Below are positions 21,458-33,685 of a stretch of 64,000 bases of DNA, piece after piece. Every line of letters begins with the position of its first letter. Position 1 is the stretch's first letter. The notes under the pieces are model-generated. The model made no database searches and was not told where the DNA came from. It saw only the letters and a list, made by a program, of their open reading frames with translations. Both the position numbers and the translations under genes were made by a program. The DNA is from Panax quinquefolius (lineage: Eukaryota > Streptophyta > Magnoliopsida > Apiales > Araliaceae). The stretch spans positions 120,470,893 through 120,534,892 of the forward strand of contig CM035171.1 in NCBI GenBank assembly GCA_020205615.1. Direction: 5' to 3'.

Positions 21458-24352
21458 ATGGGAATGAAATTGAATTACGGAGGATCGCGAACGAGGTCAT
21501 GCCGTGGGGTTCAGGACGGTTCGTCGGCGGCGATGGAGCCGGAGAATTGTTGCTGGGCGGATTTTCCGCAGGAGCTGTTGAGGGAGGTGTTGGTGAGGGT
21601 GGAGGCGTCGGAGAGGGACTGGCCGTTGAGGAAGGGCGTAGTTGCCTGTGCCGGAGTGTGTAGGAGTTGGAGATTAATTATGAAGGAAATTGTCAGGTTG
21701 CCGGAGATGTCTGGAATTTTGACCTTTCCGATTTCAGTCAAGCAGGTATAAATTTCTATTCAGGGTCTTGATATGTTTGTTTGTGCTGGTTTATTTTGGT
21801 TGTTTCTAATTAAATTGTATTCATGGTTTGTATGGATTTTTTTGAAGTGATTATTGTTTTAATGGCTAGTATAATTATGTTTATAAATTCCTTAATCAAG
21901 CCAGCTCTGTCCCAAAATGAGAGTCAGTTGAGGAAATCATAAATTCCAATATAACCAGAACCTCCTGATTCAATACATAAATGAAAGTTAGATGTAACTG
22001 GGTGAATTTACTCAATGTAGAAGAATATGCTGATATTTTTTAGTGTATTTTTAGAACGTGGATAATCCTGACTGACAGCTGTTAGTTTGTTGTGTTAGGT
22101 AAAGTAGTTACTTTTGGACTCCCCACACTTTTAGGGATCACCTTTTTCTCACCAATGTAAAGCTAAATTATTGTTATTCTCAACTGTTGGGTTGAATGTA
22201 CATCTTTTTCCCTGAAATCCGACTCGTGCGTCCGTAGTCCCCTGTACTGAATTGATTTTTTGAATTACAATTGTATCGTAAACCAACTTGTGCCTTTTGT
22301 ATAAAGAGTGTCTAGTTTTTGTGCATCCTACGTAAAGATTTCTTTTAACTATTGTGATTTTAAAATCTACTTGTGCCTCTGTAAAAATTGCTTCCCGTCT
22401 TTGTGCTTCCTATGTAAAGATTGCTCTGATCAATTTTGATTCCTAAAACTAGTTTTCTTGGAGTGCTACATTTGATAGTAATTATTATACTTGGACAAAG
22501 ATGGGTATTGTGACTATTGTCTTTTTGTTGGAAAGTAAATTTTTCTTTTTTGGTCATTTTCAGTTTGGAAAGTTTAAGGTCAATGATCTTTTTTAATTGT
22601 CATTGTTAATTCTGAATCTCTTCTCACGTTATCAAGTTATGGTATGCAGCCTGGTCCAAGAGAATCTCTTATCCGGTGTTTTATAAAAAGGAATCGGTCT
22701 ACACATACATATGATTTATACCTCAGTTTAACTCAAGGTGAGCATTCAGCTGCTGCTCAACATCGTTGCTGTGAACCCCCTGAGCCTCTGTAGCAGAACT
22801 CATCCTATCATAGATTTTTTATTTTATTTTATTTTGTTTTTTAATTTGAAACTAAAGAAAGTCATCATTCTACAATAATTTTTCCAAAGATTTCCTTGAG
22901 CACCCCTATTATTTTGACCCTTTGATTGGGCTTCTTGTTTTTTTCTCTATTTCTTTGTTATTTAATTTATATAATTTTACAGGAAGAACACTTAGACAGC
23001 ATCCATTTCCAGTTTGGGCTTATTTAGTTGCTGCTGGTTTTAAAATTGACCTGTATCTTATTTTTGTGGCAGCACTGGCAGATGATGGGAAGTTTCTTCT
23101 TGCTGCTCGGAAGTGTAGACGTGCAACTGGCACAGACTACATCATTTCTCTACATACCGATGATATGTCAAAAGGGAGCAGTAAATATATTGGGAAGTTA
23201 AGGTGTGTTTTAATTTCTAAATGGCTTACAGAATGACTATGTTTTTCCAGAGGGATTCATATACTCGGTGTTTTTCTTTTTTGGGTGGCAAGATCTAATT
23301 TTTTGGGAACCAAGTACATAATATATGACACTCTGCCACCTCATGCTGGAGCTAAAATGATGAAGCTAGTGGGCTCAAAACAACTTTCGCCGAGTGTTCC
23401 TGCTCGCAGTTATCCAGTAGCGCACATTTCATACGAGTTAAATGTGTTGGGGTCCAGGTAAGAGAAATACTTATGCAATTAGTTGTACACTTTTTCGATT
23501 TTTAAAAAAGACAGTGTTGTTCAATAATTTAATACTTTGTGGGAATTGATATTTCCACAAGTAAAATTTGATATTTCCTCAAGATCTCTCTGAAATGATT
23601 GTGGGACCCTCTATTATTCATGTGAGAGGAACCTTGTGGAACTATCATTTTTGCTTGTGGAAATATCAATTCCCTTTTTTGTTTCTAAATGTATTACTGG
23701 GAAGTTCACTGAGAAATAAATTATTGTGAAAAGAAGTAGGAATGGGTAATATTTCACTTTCCATCCTCTTTTTGGTCCAAGTTCAAAAGGGAAAACTTTG
23801 GATGGTAAAAATTTCTATAAAGTAAAGTTAGTGTTGGAAAATCAAACTGCTTTACAATTGATTACTCGTGTAACCAGCAGGGGTCCAAGAAGAATGCATT
23901 GTGTCATGGACATGATTCCTGCTTCTGCTATCAAGTCAGGAGGTGTGGCACCATCGCAGACTGAGTTCCGGCACAGTAGCATTGATTCCCCTCCATCATT
24001 CTCTTTTTTCCGATCAAAATCTAATCGTATGGACAAGATTTTATCTGGACCTTTGGATGGTCTGAGAGATGGACAACTGATTTTGAAAAACAAGTCCCCC
24101 CGATGGCATGAGCAGCTACAGTGCTGGTGTTTAAACTTTCATGGACGTGTAACATTTGCTTCAGTGAAGAACTTTCAATTGGTTGCTTCTGCTGAAGGTG
24201 GAGAGGTTGGACCGGAACATGAGAAGGTCATCCTACAATTTGGGAAAGTAGGCAAGGATGTGTTTACCATGGATTACTGCTACCCAATATCTGCATTCCA
24301 GGCATTTGCTATCTGCCTTAGCAGCTTTGACACGAAGATTGCTTGTGAATGA
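21458..24352 (+). CDS. Tubby-like F-box protein, 5 exons, 380 aa
   Basis: Exons 21458-21745, 22650-22737, 23073-23202, 23293-23457 and 23881-24352. All introns are GT-AG, the phases join, and the frame is open for 380 residues. Residues about 32-80 form the F-box ([20 protein letters not shown]), which in this family binds SKP1-type adaptors of SCF ubiquitin ligases. Residues about 97-380 are the Tubby domain. They include FIKRNR (107-112), the basic patch that binds phosphoinositides in Tubby proteins. Both family signatures are present: [14 protein letters not shown] (310-323) and [16 protein letters not shown] (365-380). Plant members are linked to membrane tethering, stress and ABA responses; the specific role here is unknown. 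The start codon has A at -3 and G at +4. A GACAG/GTTTGA donor just after the stop and an acceptor near 25341 suggest a possible 3' UTR intron. The gene appears intact, in contrast to the flanking elements. Confidence 0.93.
23541..23674. mobile_element. 134-bp foldback/MITE in intron 4 of the Tubby-like gene
   Basis: GGGAATTGATATTTCCACAA with GTAAAA at the left end is repeated almost perfectly in reverse complement at the right end (one mismatch over about 26 bp). Each arm is itself nearly palindromic (TGTGG...CCACA). The element lies between the exon 4 donor and the exon 5 acceptor and touches neither. No clear target duplication could be assigned, so the superfamily is open. Confidence 0.65.
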
Positions 24353-27022
24353 CATGTCTGACAGGTTTGAATATATTTAATATTTGAATCTATATTTTGA
24401 GGATTTAAATACATGTCTGAGTAAAATTATGGGAAAGCTCAATGGATAGCTATAAATGTATATGCATCTGTTAGTACACTGTGACTAGTCTTCAGTTTCA
24501 ACCAAAAACAAGACCGAACAATGAAATCGAAAAACAGAAAGAGTAGAAAACAAAATATATATGTGGTTTGGCCTTTGGCCTACACCCATGGTGGAGAGAA
24601 GATGGTATTGAAAAGAGGAGTACAAATAGTAAGAAAAACGTTCAAAACACTATATCCTCGAATTACACTGAATCTTTAGTAAAACACACACACACACGTG
24701 TGTGGCTTCAAAAGAATAAAACTGAATTCATACTGGAGCAGGTCCATACTGTAGGGGCTCTGTCCCAATCCTGTAGTGCATTAGTGACCTCAAGTCCCCC
24801 CCCAAAGTTTGCTGCAAAACTGACTTTTTCCTAAGTCAAGGGTTCAAGGCACACAAAAATTCAGTGTTGATAACCTTATTTCAGTAGTCCAGGTGTATTC
24901 TCATGTGAGAAAAATGGTTTCTTATGAAGCTTGTGATTGTGCTTGTTTGTGTTGAATAGTGATTTTACACATGTATTAGACTATTAGTAAAAAATGTCTG
25001 GTATATGCTATTTGGACTTGTTCTCTCAACTTCTACCCAACTGTTTCCAAAGGGTTACTTCTATAATTAATTCTTTCTCTATGCAGCTTGTATTTGAAAG
25101 AAATTTAATTTCCATGCATTGTTACCCTCCACCACATTGGGAAAAAGCTCAAAGCTAACAAAATTTTTTCCCAAATTTACTTTACAAGCTAAATGGGAAA
25201 TAAAAAAATTAATTGCAATATTATCTCTGGAGAAATTTAACTGACCGTTAGTCACCTATGTACACATATTTGTGATCTGTTGTATATTGTTGCTCAATGT
25301 GATTTGCTATATGCGTAACATGTCTATCTATCTTGATTTCAGCTTGTCAGACTTCATATTTGTGCCAAATTGTGAAATTTACATCATGAGGACACATTGT
25401 AGAATGCTGGCAATGGGGATACGTTGATGCAGATGAGATGCAAAAGAGCTGCTAGCGTGTTGCGAGTTTCCCTTCCTGGCTCCAATATCAACTCAAGTTG
25501 CTCAGAGTTCAAGGCCTATATATATAGTGGGATATCTTCAAGTTCTGATACTCGTGTGATTTTTTGCCTTTTTGGCTTCATGTACATAATAGCTATTTCT
25601 ACAGAAACTTGGCCTAGCATGTGGAGTTTTATTAAACCTCCTCGACCATCCATTCCTTTTGGCATAAAAATAGCTCCCTAATTATTTGAAATACTCGTGA
25701 TAACTTATATACAGATATTCAAAATTTCTGTTCTCATGAAATTGCATGGAATGTCACTTTTTGTTTATTGCCTGTTGGTGTTGCAAAGATAGACCAGGTC
25801 ACTTTTCTCTCAAGTCTATTGGTGTTCTTGAGAGAGAGAGAGAGAGGTTTCGTGCATATTTAAATTAAGATTGTATTTGCCTGGTGGTTTTGGAGTGGTG
25901 CAATATTTTGATGGCTTGTCATAGCAGGAGTCGAATAAAGTTGGCTGTTACTTTGAAGGTATTGGTTCGTTCATGTGTTAATGCACCTTTTCTTACATGA
26001 GTTTTGATCAATTTGGGGATTAATTTAGACCCATTAATTGATTGAATTTATATTAAACTCAAAGTGCATTTGATAGTCCTGTTACAAGAAAATTAATAGA
26101 GAGTAATGTATGATTCAATTAGGAATTATATATTGTGTTTTAATTGTATCCAAAGTGGGGAATATGGAGTAATAAACTTCATTAATGGTTAAACAGTTTT
26201 TTGTTTAATCATTATGGGATGCAAAACTGATATGTGATTATTATATCATTTATTTTACAAATGATTCTTTACTCACAATTCAGTTATGAAACTGAATAGT
26301 CTTCATCTTCTTCCTTCTATCATCTTTACACAACAGCATATATTGAGATTCAAAGTGAGTTGCTATTGCTAAGAACTAGTATATACTTGACATATATTCT
26401 GGAGGTGAATTGCTAGTAGCATTTAACAAACCTTAGTGATAAGGGGCAATAAACACCTTAAGGTCAGGGAATACCCGTGTCAAATCCTTGTTTCTTTTAA
26501 TCTGTATTCATTTTACTATTTCATCATGATTAACCGTTGCAAAACGATTTCTTTGACATGCCAAATGACCATCCCAACCAGATATCCAGAAATGAAGCAA
26601 ACAAAAGTAGTAAGTTTTAATGGAGAATTGATGTCAGCCGTGGCAAGAAATATTTATTTGAAAAATCAAAAACAATATAGTCGGCACAATGTTAAAGTAT
26701 TATAGGCTTGTTGAGGCTGAACTTGTCAAATGATTCAAACGTGCACGCAAAAGGTCATGCATGCAGATTTCTGACTGACATTCTTGTATCAAATAAATTA
26801 CATTATTTCTGGTATCCTTGTATCAAATACAGCTAACTGTAACTTGCCTTGGATTAAAATAAGCATATAAACTACAAAGTGTGCCTGGAATCCATACAAC
26901 TTTTAACTAGAAGAGCACACAATTTTCAATCTAGACATCTTTGGGTATAATAATAATATCTACTTGTAAAGTGTAACTTAATACTTAAATTATTCTTTAT
27001 ACATTAAAATATGTTTCTCACA
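24353..27022. other. Region between the two genes (3' to 3'); no further gene seen
   Basis: It contains the 3' UTRs of two convergent genes and spacer. Part may be a spliced 3' UTR of the Tubby-like gene (acceptor TTGATTTCAG near 25341, sequence to about 25900). Simple repeats: (CA)n near 24689-24701 and (GA)n at 25830-25847. The frames at 24568-24834, 25424-25681 and 26436-26705 have no recognisable domain and no gene-like composition. Confidence 0.55.
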
Positions 27023-29157
27023 CTAAGCAGCTTGTGTCTGGAGATTCTTCCTAGTTAGAGATTCTTCCTCATTAATTGGCAGATCATCTGAATGCAATTC
27101 TTGTTGATTGAGGCTCCTAATAAAGGCCGTAAATGAAGGAAAATGATCTGGAGAAAAGAACTCGGCTCCCATTCTCTGATAGGTAAACAAGTCCACCGTA
27201 TAATCATTCAACAAGTGTTTCTTGATCTGTTCAAAACCCTTGGGAGCTCCTGAAACCATTGAGTTTTGGCTGGAGATCTTTACTCCTCGCTTTCTGCAAA
27301 CCGTTGTGATCTGTTCAAGCAATGACTCCGGACTCGACAGGCTTTTATTTGGCTGGTGATCATCTGACAAATCCATTCCAGGCAATATCATTTTGCTTGA
27401 ATTCCTCGAGAACATCTCGACAACTTCTTCATAACCATCTCTCTTGTCTGTGTTATAGAATCCTGCAGTCAGCTCAGACGAGTGGGAACGTGTTCTGTAC
27501 CATGAATGCACAAGAGGGACTTTGCCAGATATTATTACATGAGCATCGCTGAAGGTTGAAGCCGCTAGGGAGAGGAGGCGGTCACCGTGACTTATGAGCT
27601 GGCTCGAGTACCAAGAAAGGAAGAAGTCACCATATGGTGTCTCCCATGATCCCCAATTCTCCTTGAAAAAGTTGTTTGAGATTGGAGACTCATCATAACT
27701 TGGGGCATCATGGGGACCAGAGAGTCCCCAAAGAGGGTTCCCAAGTGTTTCAGCTTGTTGCATGAGATGGTTGATCATGTTTTTGTCATAACACTGGAAC
27801 TCTCCTGCTCCACGAATATTAGTATTTTTGGATTTTTGGCCGTAAGAAGGATATCGAAGCTCACCATCTGGTCCTAGACCAATTGATATGCCCTGCAAAG
27901 TAATAGATTCGGTACCACCAATAAGATCACCGGACAAAATAAAAAAAAAACAGAAAAAAAAGAGTTGTACAGTGGTGAAAGGAAATTTCTCGGGGTTCCT
28001 AACTAAAATAATTCCTTACCGTAATTGTAGAACCCAGGAAAGGCGAGAAAGAAGTCTTGAAGCTCTCGCAGAAGTCCTTGTAAACTTGTATTGGAGTCTT
28101 TCCATTGAGAACAGGAAGATCATCCACTGCCAATGACAGACACTCTTTAAAATGATGGCTTGACCGATCCATAAAGAAGATACTAGGTTCAGCTTCACCT
28201 ATCTGAGATACCCATTTGGGGAGTGGAATCTTGGATTCCTTGGAAGCATGGAAGCAGAGTGATACATGGAGCTTAAGACCTGCCTTTTGAATCATCTCTG
28301 CAAGAGCAAGGTAGCCTGACCACTCATACTTTCCCATGGTTTCCTTCTCAGCTATTCCCCACCATACGGGGAGCTCTACACCATCCACCCCTAGTAATTT
28401 TAAAGCCTTAATCCCAGCTGCAATTGCTCTTGCATGGTTTACTGTATTGCAATCAGAAACTGAATCCAAGGGCAACCCGACATATACTTTAACACCATCA
28501 TTCTGTACAGGCAAATATCAATATAGTCAAATGATGACTAGCAAACTACAAATACTATTGATATTAATACTCTTTAATGTAGATATTTAAATGAAATTTT
28601 AAAGGTGATGGCAATATTCAAGCACAAGAAGAATTTCTAGAGAGATCAAGAGGTGACAAAAATAATAAAGGGGAATGTTCCGTTGAGATAAGTTAGATCC
28701 ACATATAAACTCCAGCAACCAGTAAATATATTTAATTCCAAAAGGGGAAAAGTTAATAATAGTGTGCTTATTCATGTTATAAACCAAAACAACTAGAATG
28801 ACAAAAACATTCAGAACAGTCTTTCCTTTTTTCAGCTAAACCAAATCAAATAACAAAAGAAAATGAAAATTAACAAAAATTTAATGCAAAAGAACTTACA
28901 GGCTTAGATTTAATGGATTTTTCGCGCCAAACTTTCTCGGACTGAACCGGTACCGATTGGGTAAAAGCAGAAGCCTTGAGAGAGAACCGAATTGAAGAAT
29001 TTGGGCAATTGATGGTCGGACAAAAACAGATCTTCGAGTTGCGAGAACCGGTCAAATTATTTTTCCCAGTAATATTACAAAGCCCAACAGAATCTTTATT
29101 CGCCAAATCGAATTTCCCCAGCTTCGCCTGAGAGCTTCTAATCACGGAAATCTCCAT
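27023..29157 (-). CDS. BAM9: Inactive beta-amylase 9 homologue, chloroplast-targeted, 536 aa
   Basis: Three exons on the minus strand: 29157-28900, 28502-28020 and 27892-27023, with GT-AG introns in frame. Residues 1 to about 80 are Ser-rich with few acidic residues, as in plastid transit peptides. From residue 87 follows a glycosyl hydrolase family 14 barrel (YVGLPLDSVSDCN, GVELPVWWG, VDDLPVL). The general-acid Glu is kept (GPDGELRYPSY, E258). The position of the second catalytic Glu is Asp (PGMDLSDDHQ, D421). The flexible loop seen in active enzymes (HQCGGNVGD type) is replaced by FHASKESK (170-177), and the inner-loop WW pair is changed (LVHSWY). These are the hallmarks of BAM9, reported as a plastid, non-catalytic regulator of starch breakdown. 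Length equals the family norm. No frameshifts. Confidence 0.93.
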
Positions 29158-29372
29158 ACCCTTTATACGATTATCTATGTATGTATTGTACACATATATT
29201 GAAACCTGCGAATTATTATATATAAAAATTAAGAACCCAAAACAAATAAATTTTGGGGGAAAGAAATAAAATTGGGATTTTGAAGGGGGGAAGGGGGGGA
29301 AGATAGAGATTTAGATAAGATGCTGGATTTGTTTTTTGAAGGAGATTGTGTTCGTTGAGACTTCAGAGAATC

Positions 29373-29384
29373 AGTGGTTTTTAT
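29373..29384 (-). promoter_or_regulatory. Candidate TATA box of the BAM9-like gene
   Basis: On the minus strand the sequence reads CTATATAATA about 220 bp before the start codon. It is followed upstream by a GAA-rich tract (about 29390-29440 on the plus strand). A second AT-rich TATATATAA lies at about 29215-29225. Which is used cannot be told from sequence. Confidence 0.35.
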
Positions 29385-29444
29385 TATATAGAGGCCAGAA
29401 AGAAGAAAGAAGAAAGAAGAAAGAAGAAGAAGAAAGAAAGTGTG

Positions 29445-30910
29445 TAATCATGAACAGCCACGTGTCGAGTCCGCACAGAAAGCCAAAGTTTAGCCGCATA
29501 AATTTACTCACCTGCTTTTTTTTTTCTTTTTTCTTTTTTGGGCTTAAAATAAAATAGCGGAAATTAAAAAGTAGTAGTGTATTGGGGAGAAAATTGGAAG
29601 GAGACGTGTTTAGTTACTAGTACTCCTTATATGACAAATTTGTTGGGGGTGAATAATTGTTTAAGTGCATCATTTATAAATATATATATATATATATTTC
29701 CTTAAATTATTTAACGAGAAAGTTAATCTTAAAATATTTGTACTCCTTTCATGTCTTTCAAATTTTTTAATTTAAGATTTGCTATATGCATAACATAATA
29801 TATAAATTTAGAATTTATTTTATTTTTATTTTTCTCAATATATTAAATTTTATATGTATGAATGTTTCCCGGATAAAAATTAGATTGTGTGGTAAAATGT
29901 TAAAATCAAAATTCTAATTTTCATACGATATTACATTAAAATAAAACCGGAGTTAATATTTACCAACATATTGCTAAAAAGAGCCCCTTTGTTGATTAGT
30001 TAGGTAAATTTGAAATAATCAATTTTTGGTATGTTAATTTTGAGGTTGAGAGTTCGAATATTGTCTTTGTCAAGACACGATGTGTGAATATGTTTAAATT
30101 AGATATAATAACAATAATAATAATAATAATAAAAGAATAATGGTCATACACATGTGTGTATGTTTTATTTGTGCACAGTCGGTTAAAATTACGTTATTTT
30201 AACAGATTTATTTTTAATTTTTGATTTAGAAAATGACAAACTATTTAACTATTTAAAATATATATATATATATATCAAAATGACGTAATTTTAACAAATT
30301 ATATATTAAAAAAATAAAACAAAATTATGTATAGTCATATTGCCTAGGGGAATAATCAATTTTGCTAGTATTAGAAGAATGAAATAATTTTTGTAGAATA
30401 ATGAGGACCACTTGATATTTACATGGTGTTGAAAGCCTAGCACAATATTTGTGCGAATATTGACCAATTTATTTCCTGACGTGTAAAGTGAAGTAGGTGG
30501 GCCATCTTATGCCAACCCAACCAACTAACCGACCTACCCCCTACCCCCCTACTATTTACCCAAATCAGTCGACTATATTCTCTGGAGTATATGTTTATTG
30601 TCTTTATTTATTTAAGTGCTGGTATTACAAAAATCACAAATATTCCAATCAGGGAGAGCTAAGTGGATATGCGTGACACGTGTTAGAAAACTACCGGCTT
30701 ATGAGTTGTAGATGACTCATATATTCCATTGGCCACTGTGCCCTCTAATTGTGGAACATTATTATTGATTTGTGGATAAGTATAATTATGAATTTTCTTT
30801 TTTCTTTTGTATCATTTGTTTAGGTGTCAAAATGTTACGCTTACACATACCTACGAAAAGGGGTATAATTATTAATTTTCTTTTTTCTTTTGTATCATCA
30901 ATATTCGTGT
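29445..30910. other. Intergenic stretch with simple repeats
   Basis: No gene seen. It holds (TA)n near 29680-29697, (AAT)n near 30103-30132, and (TA)n near 30257-30276. A short direct duplication has two copies, starting at 30781 and 30864, 83 bp apart (TATAATTAT-AATTTTC plus TTTTTTCTTTTGTATCAT). Composition is strongly AT-rich. Confidence 0.5.
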
Positions 30911-30949
30911 TAGACGGATAAAATATTGATAATGGACTTTTAAATTATA
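30911..30949 (+). repeat. Left piece of a split gypsy LTR fragment
   Basis: This short stretch (GTTAGACGGATAAAATATTG, then GGACTTTTAAATTA) matches the type I LTR at about 3720-3765. In element A that sequence continues GAAGATAGTAG; here the continuation appears at 41229, after 10.3 kb of inserted DNA. Similarity further left was not recognised, so the LTR was already truncated. Confidence 0.6.
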
Positions 30950-31020
30950 CTCCCTCCATCCTTAAATAATTGACGTTATAGGGAGTTCAAATTTTTTTAA
31001 TATATTTGACGTTACTGCGA

Positions 31021-33607
31021 TGTACGCCCAAAAAATTGTGATATCGTCACCCATCTTTGGTCGCCACTTACTACGTAGATACATAAATTCAAATACAACT
31101 TACTAACCTACCTAATCGTAGGTATGCAATACGACGTAAACCGCGAAATTGAATCATATATTGTCTACTAGATATTATACTGACTCAAAAGGAGTCCTCA
31201 TTACAACTATTATCACACTATTTCACGAATAGTGAGGATACTAATCTTATCCTCCGGACCATTATCCGCTCCCCGACTCAAATCAAATTTATGTTCTCAT
31301 TTCAAGAGAATAATAATGAAAGAAAAGGGTGAGCTCAAACTAGCCGATGAAATATTATGACTAAGATAATGCGAATAAATTATCATTAGCCTTCAACAAA
31401 GTTAAACCGATAAAATATAATAGACAACCAGGTTTAATCTGCGCTGAATATCGAATCCATTAAAAAGAGTCAAGTAGAGAATAAAATCTACTATCTTTTA
31501 GGTTTTAAAAGGTTTTCATCAATTTTTTTATCATTTGAGGCTTTTACAATAAATAAACCACCACATCTAATCATCCCTCGTACTACCTACCATCGAGGAT
31601 TTTCATCAAATTATCAATGGTCATAACTATACCTTAGAATCACCCCTAGTCATAATCATACCAAAACTATCCATCATCGCATTACGCGCCACTGAGGACT
31701 TTTATCACATCATTTATAACAATGCCACGATTATCTTAAGAATGATCCTCGATCATAATCATACTAAGTTCATCTACGCATCGTAAGCCAAAAAATAATA
31801 TAATATATCATGAGGATGATGACAATGACATAATAATTCAATAAAACAAGTTCAAGAATTATTTTATCCAGGAATTAATGAACGTCTAAATTGTCAACAA
31901 AGATCTTTGTTTTGTAGAGTAAAATTCAAGAATGATCGGAAGAATATTTCCATGAAAAGATCTTTGGATGAAACGCAAATATCGAGGATATTCTACTAAT
32001 TTCATGGAGTATAAAGTCAAGTTTTAACTAACCCAAGTATAATAAAGAATGGAATAACAAAGAAATCACCACGCGCGGCGATTGCTTGATGTATGAGCGA
32101 GTTATTCCAATGAGAATAATAATAACGGAACCCGGTCGAATTAAAATTCACATAAGCGAGGATGTTCCAATGAATAATAAAGATGGAACCAGATCCGGTG
32201 TAAAACACACAAATAGGATATTCCAATGAAATGATAAAGAGACGGAACTGGTCCGGTGTAAAACACACGACGGGATGTTCCAATGTAATAATAATAAAAA
32301 TCTAACTAGGTCCGGTGTAAAACACACGATGACAGGATGTTCCAAATGAATAATAGAAGAATGTCACCAAGTATAGGGTAAAACCACGATATCAGATTAT
32401 GTATAGGGTATGTCGTATCTGAGTTATTCCAATGAATAATAAAGAATGGAATAATGAAGAAGATCACCAAGTATAGGGATTCAGCAGATCTGAGTTATTC
32501 CAATGAATAAATAAGGATGGAATAACATAAGGATTTCACCAAGTATAGAGTTGTATCAGCATATCACAGTTATGTATAGGGTATACCACTTTTACAAGTT
32601 ATTCCAATGAATAATAATGAATGGAATAACAGAGGTTCTCTTCGTGAATACAAACGAATAATATCCCTTACGAATTACAACAAATAATACCCCTTCCGTA
32701 AAATGACAATTTGGATATCAAAGTAGTGAAATGCTGTATCAATCTCTTCTTCTTTCTCTATGTAGATTTTCTCTATATAACTTTCTCTATAATTTCTCTC
32801 TGTAGAGTTTCAAATGAATTAAAGAAAAAAATAATGAAGGAATGAGCTTTCATTTATAGGAAAATGGAATGCGTAAGAATTAATCCATGAATCGGTCTGT
32901 ATTGATTTACTTTAATCGGACGGTCCATATTTAAAGAAAAATCTTTTAAATAAAATATAATATATTCTATTTATATAAAAACATTTTACTACGTAAAAAC
33001 ACTTATGCAATCTTATCAAAACACTACGCAAAAACACTATGCAACACTACGTAATAAAATATAATATATTCTATTTATAGAATAACTTTAATAAAGTATT
33101 CTATTTTATATAAAAGATGTTTCGCTTTTATTACCTTAATAATAATGAATAAAACAAAACGTCATTATCGCTATAATAATTCATATTATTAATCGACAAT
33201 AATGGAATCAAACCGGTGACTTCTCACATAAAGCGTCAATAATCAATACCGGTGTCTTCTTATATGCAACCACACGACGTATTCATCGTACTTTTTACTA
33301 CCGAAGGTAGTTCAACAAGAACCACGGTAAAACTTCCGCCGTTATTTCAATAAAATATTTTTGTCGTTTTCAAATCCGATAATAATTACATTGTGGGGTC
33401 CACCAATGATTGAGTAGTTGTGCGAATATTCCTCCGCTAAACCGAATATTCCCCAAACCAATCGAATATAATATAACCACTTGATACTTTTGCAAAATTT
33501 ATAAATACTACCCACAACTATAATATTATCTTAAATTCACACCATAATATTAAAAAAAAATATTTCAACAAAATTTAAATCTTTATTGATAAAATCGGGG
33601 TCTCACA
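31021..33607 (-). repeat. 3' LTR of element E (type III)
   Basis: In minus orientation it starts TGTGAGACCCC at 33607 and ends GGGCGTACA at 31021. It contains the hairpin-like units (about 32040-32640), the GCATAGTG-type U3 repeats (about 32985-33055) and the nested AGTCCTCA inverted repeat (about 31190-31240). It is colinear over its whole length with 38430-41001. Confidence 0.85.
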
Positions 33608-33685
33608 ATCTCCCCTTACATGGAATTTAGCCTCGAAATTAGGGTGCGTACTGATATGATAAAGAGGTGAGGATACCTTGAATAC
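33608..33685 (-). pseudogene. Polypurine tract and last bases of integrase, element E
   Basis: Minus-strand reading gives GGTATCCTCACCTC...TAATTTCGAGGC and then the purine run AAGGGGAGA directly before the LTR, as in elements C and H. Similarity to integrase stops at about 33685. Confidence 0.7.

Noticed and set aside
23842..24093. Minus-strand frame inside exon 5 of the Tubby-like gene
   Set aside because: Shadow of the real exon; codon pattern belongs to the plus strand.
25424..25681. 85-codon frame between the two host genes
   Set aside because: More likely 3' UTR or spacer of the Tubby-like gene; no domain and low-complexity Ser-rich translation.
27322..27552. Plus-strand frames opposite the BAM9-like exons (also 27888-28136, 28336-28590)
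   Set aside because: They lie antisense to well-supported exons and have no recognisable domain.
29660..29700. Long (TA)n tract as a possible origin or matrix attachment site
   Set aside because: It is a common simple repeat in plant DNA and nothing else nearby supports a special role.
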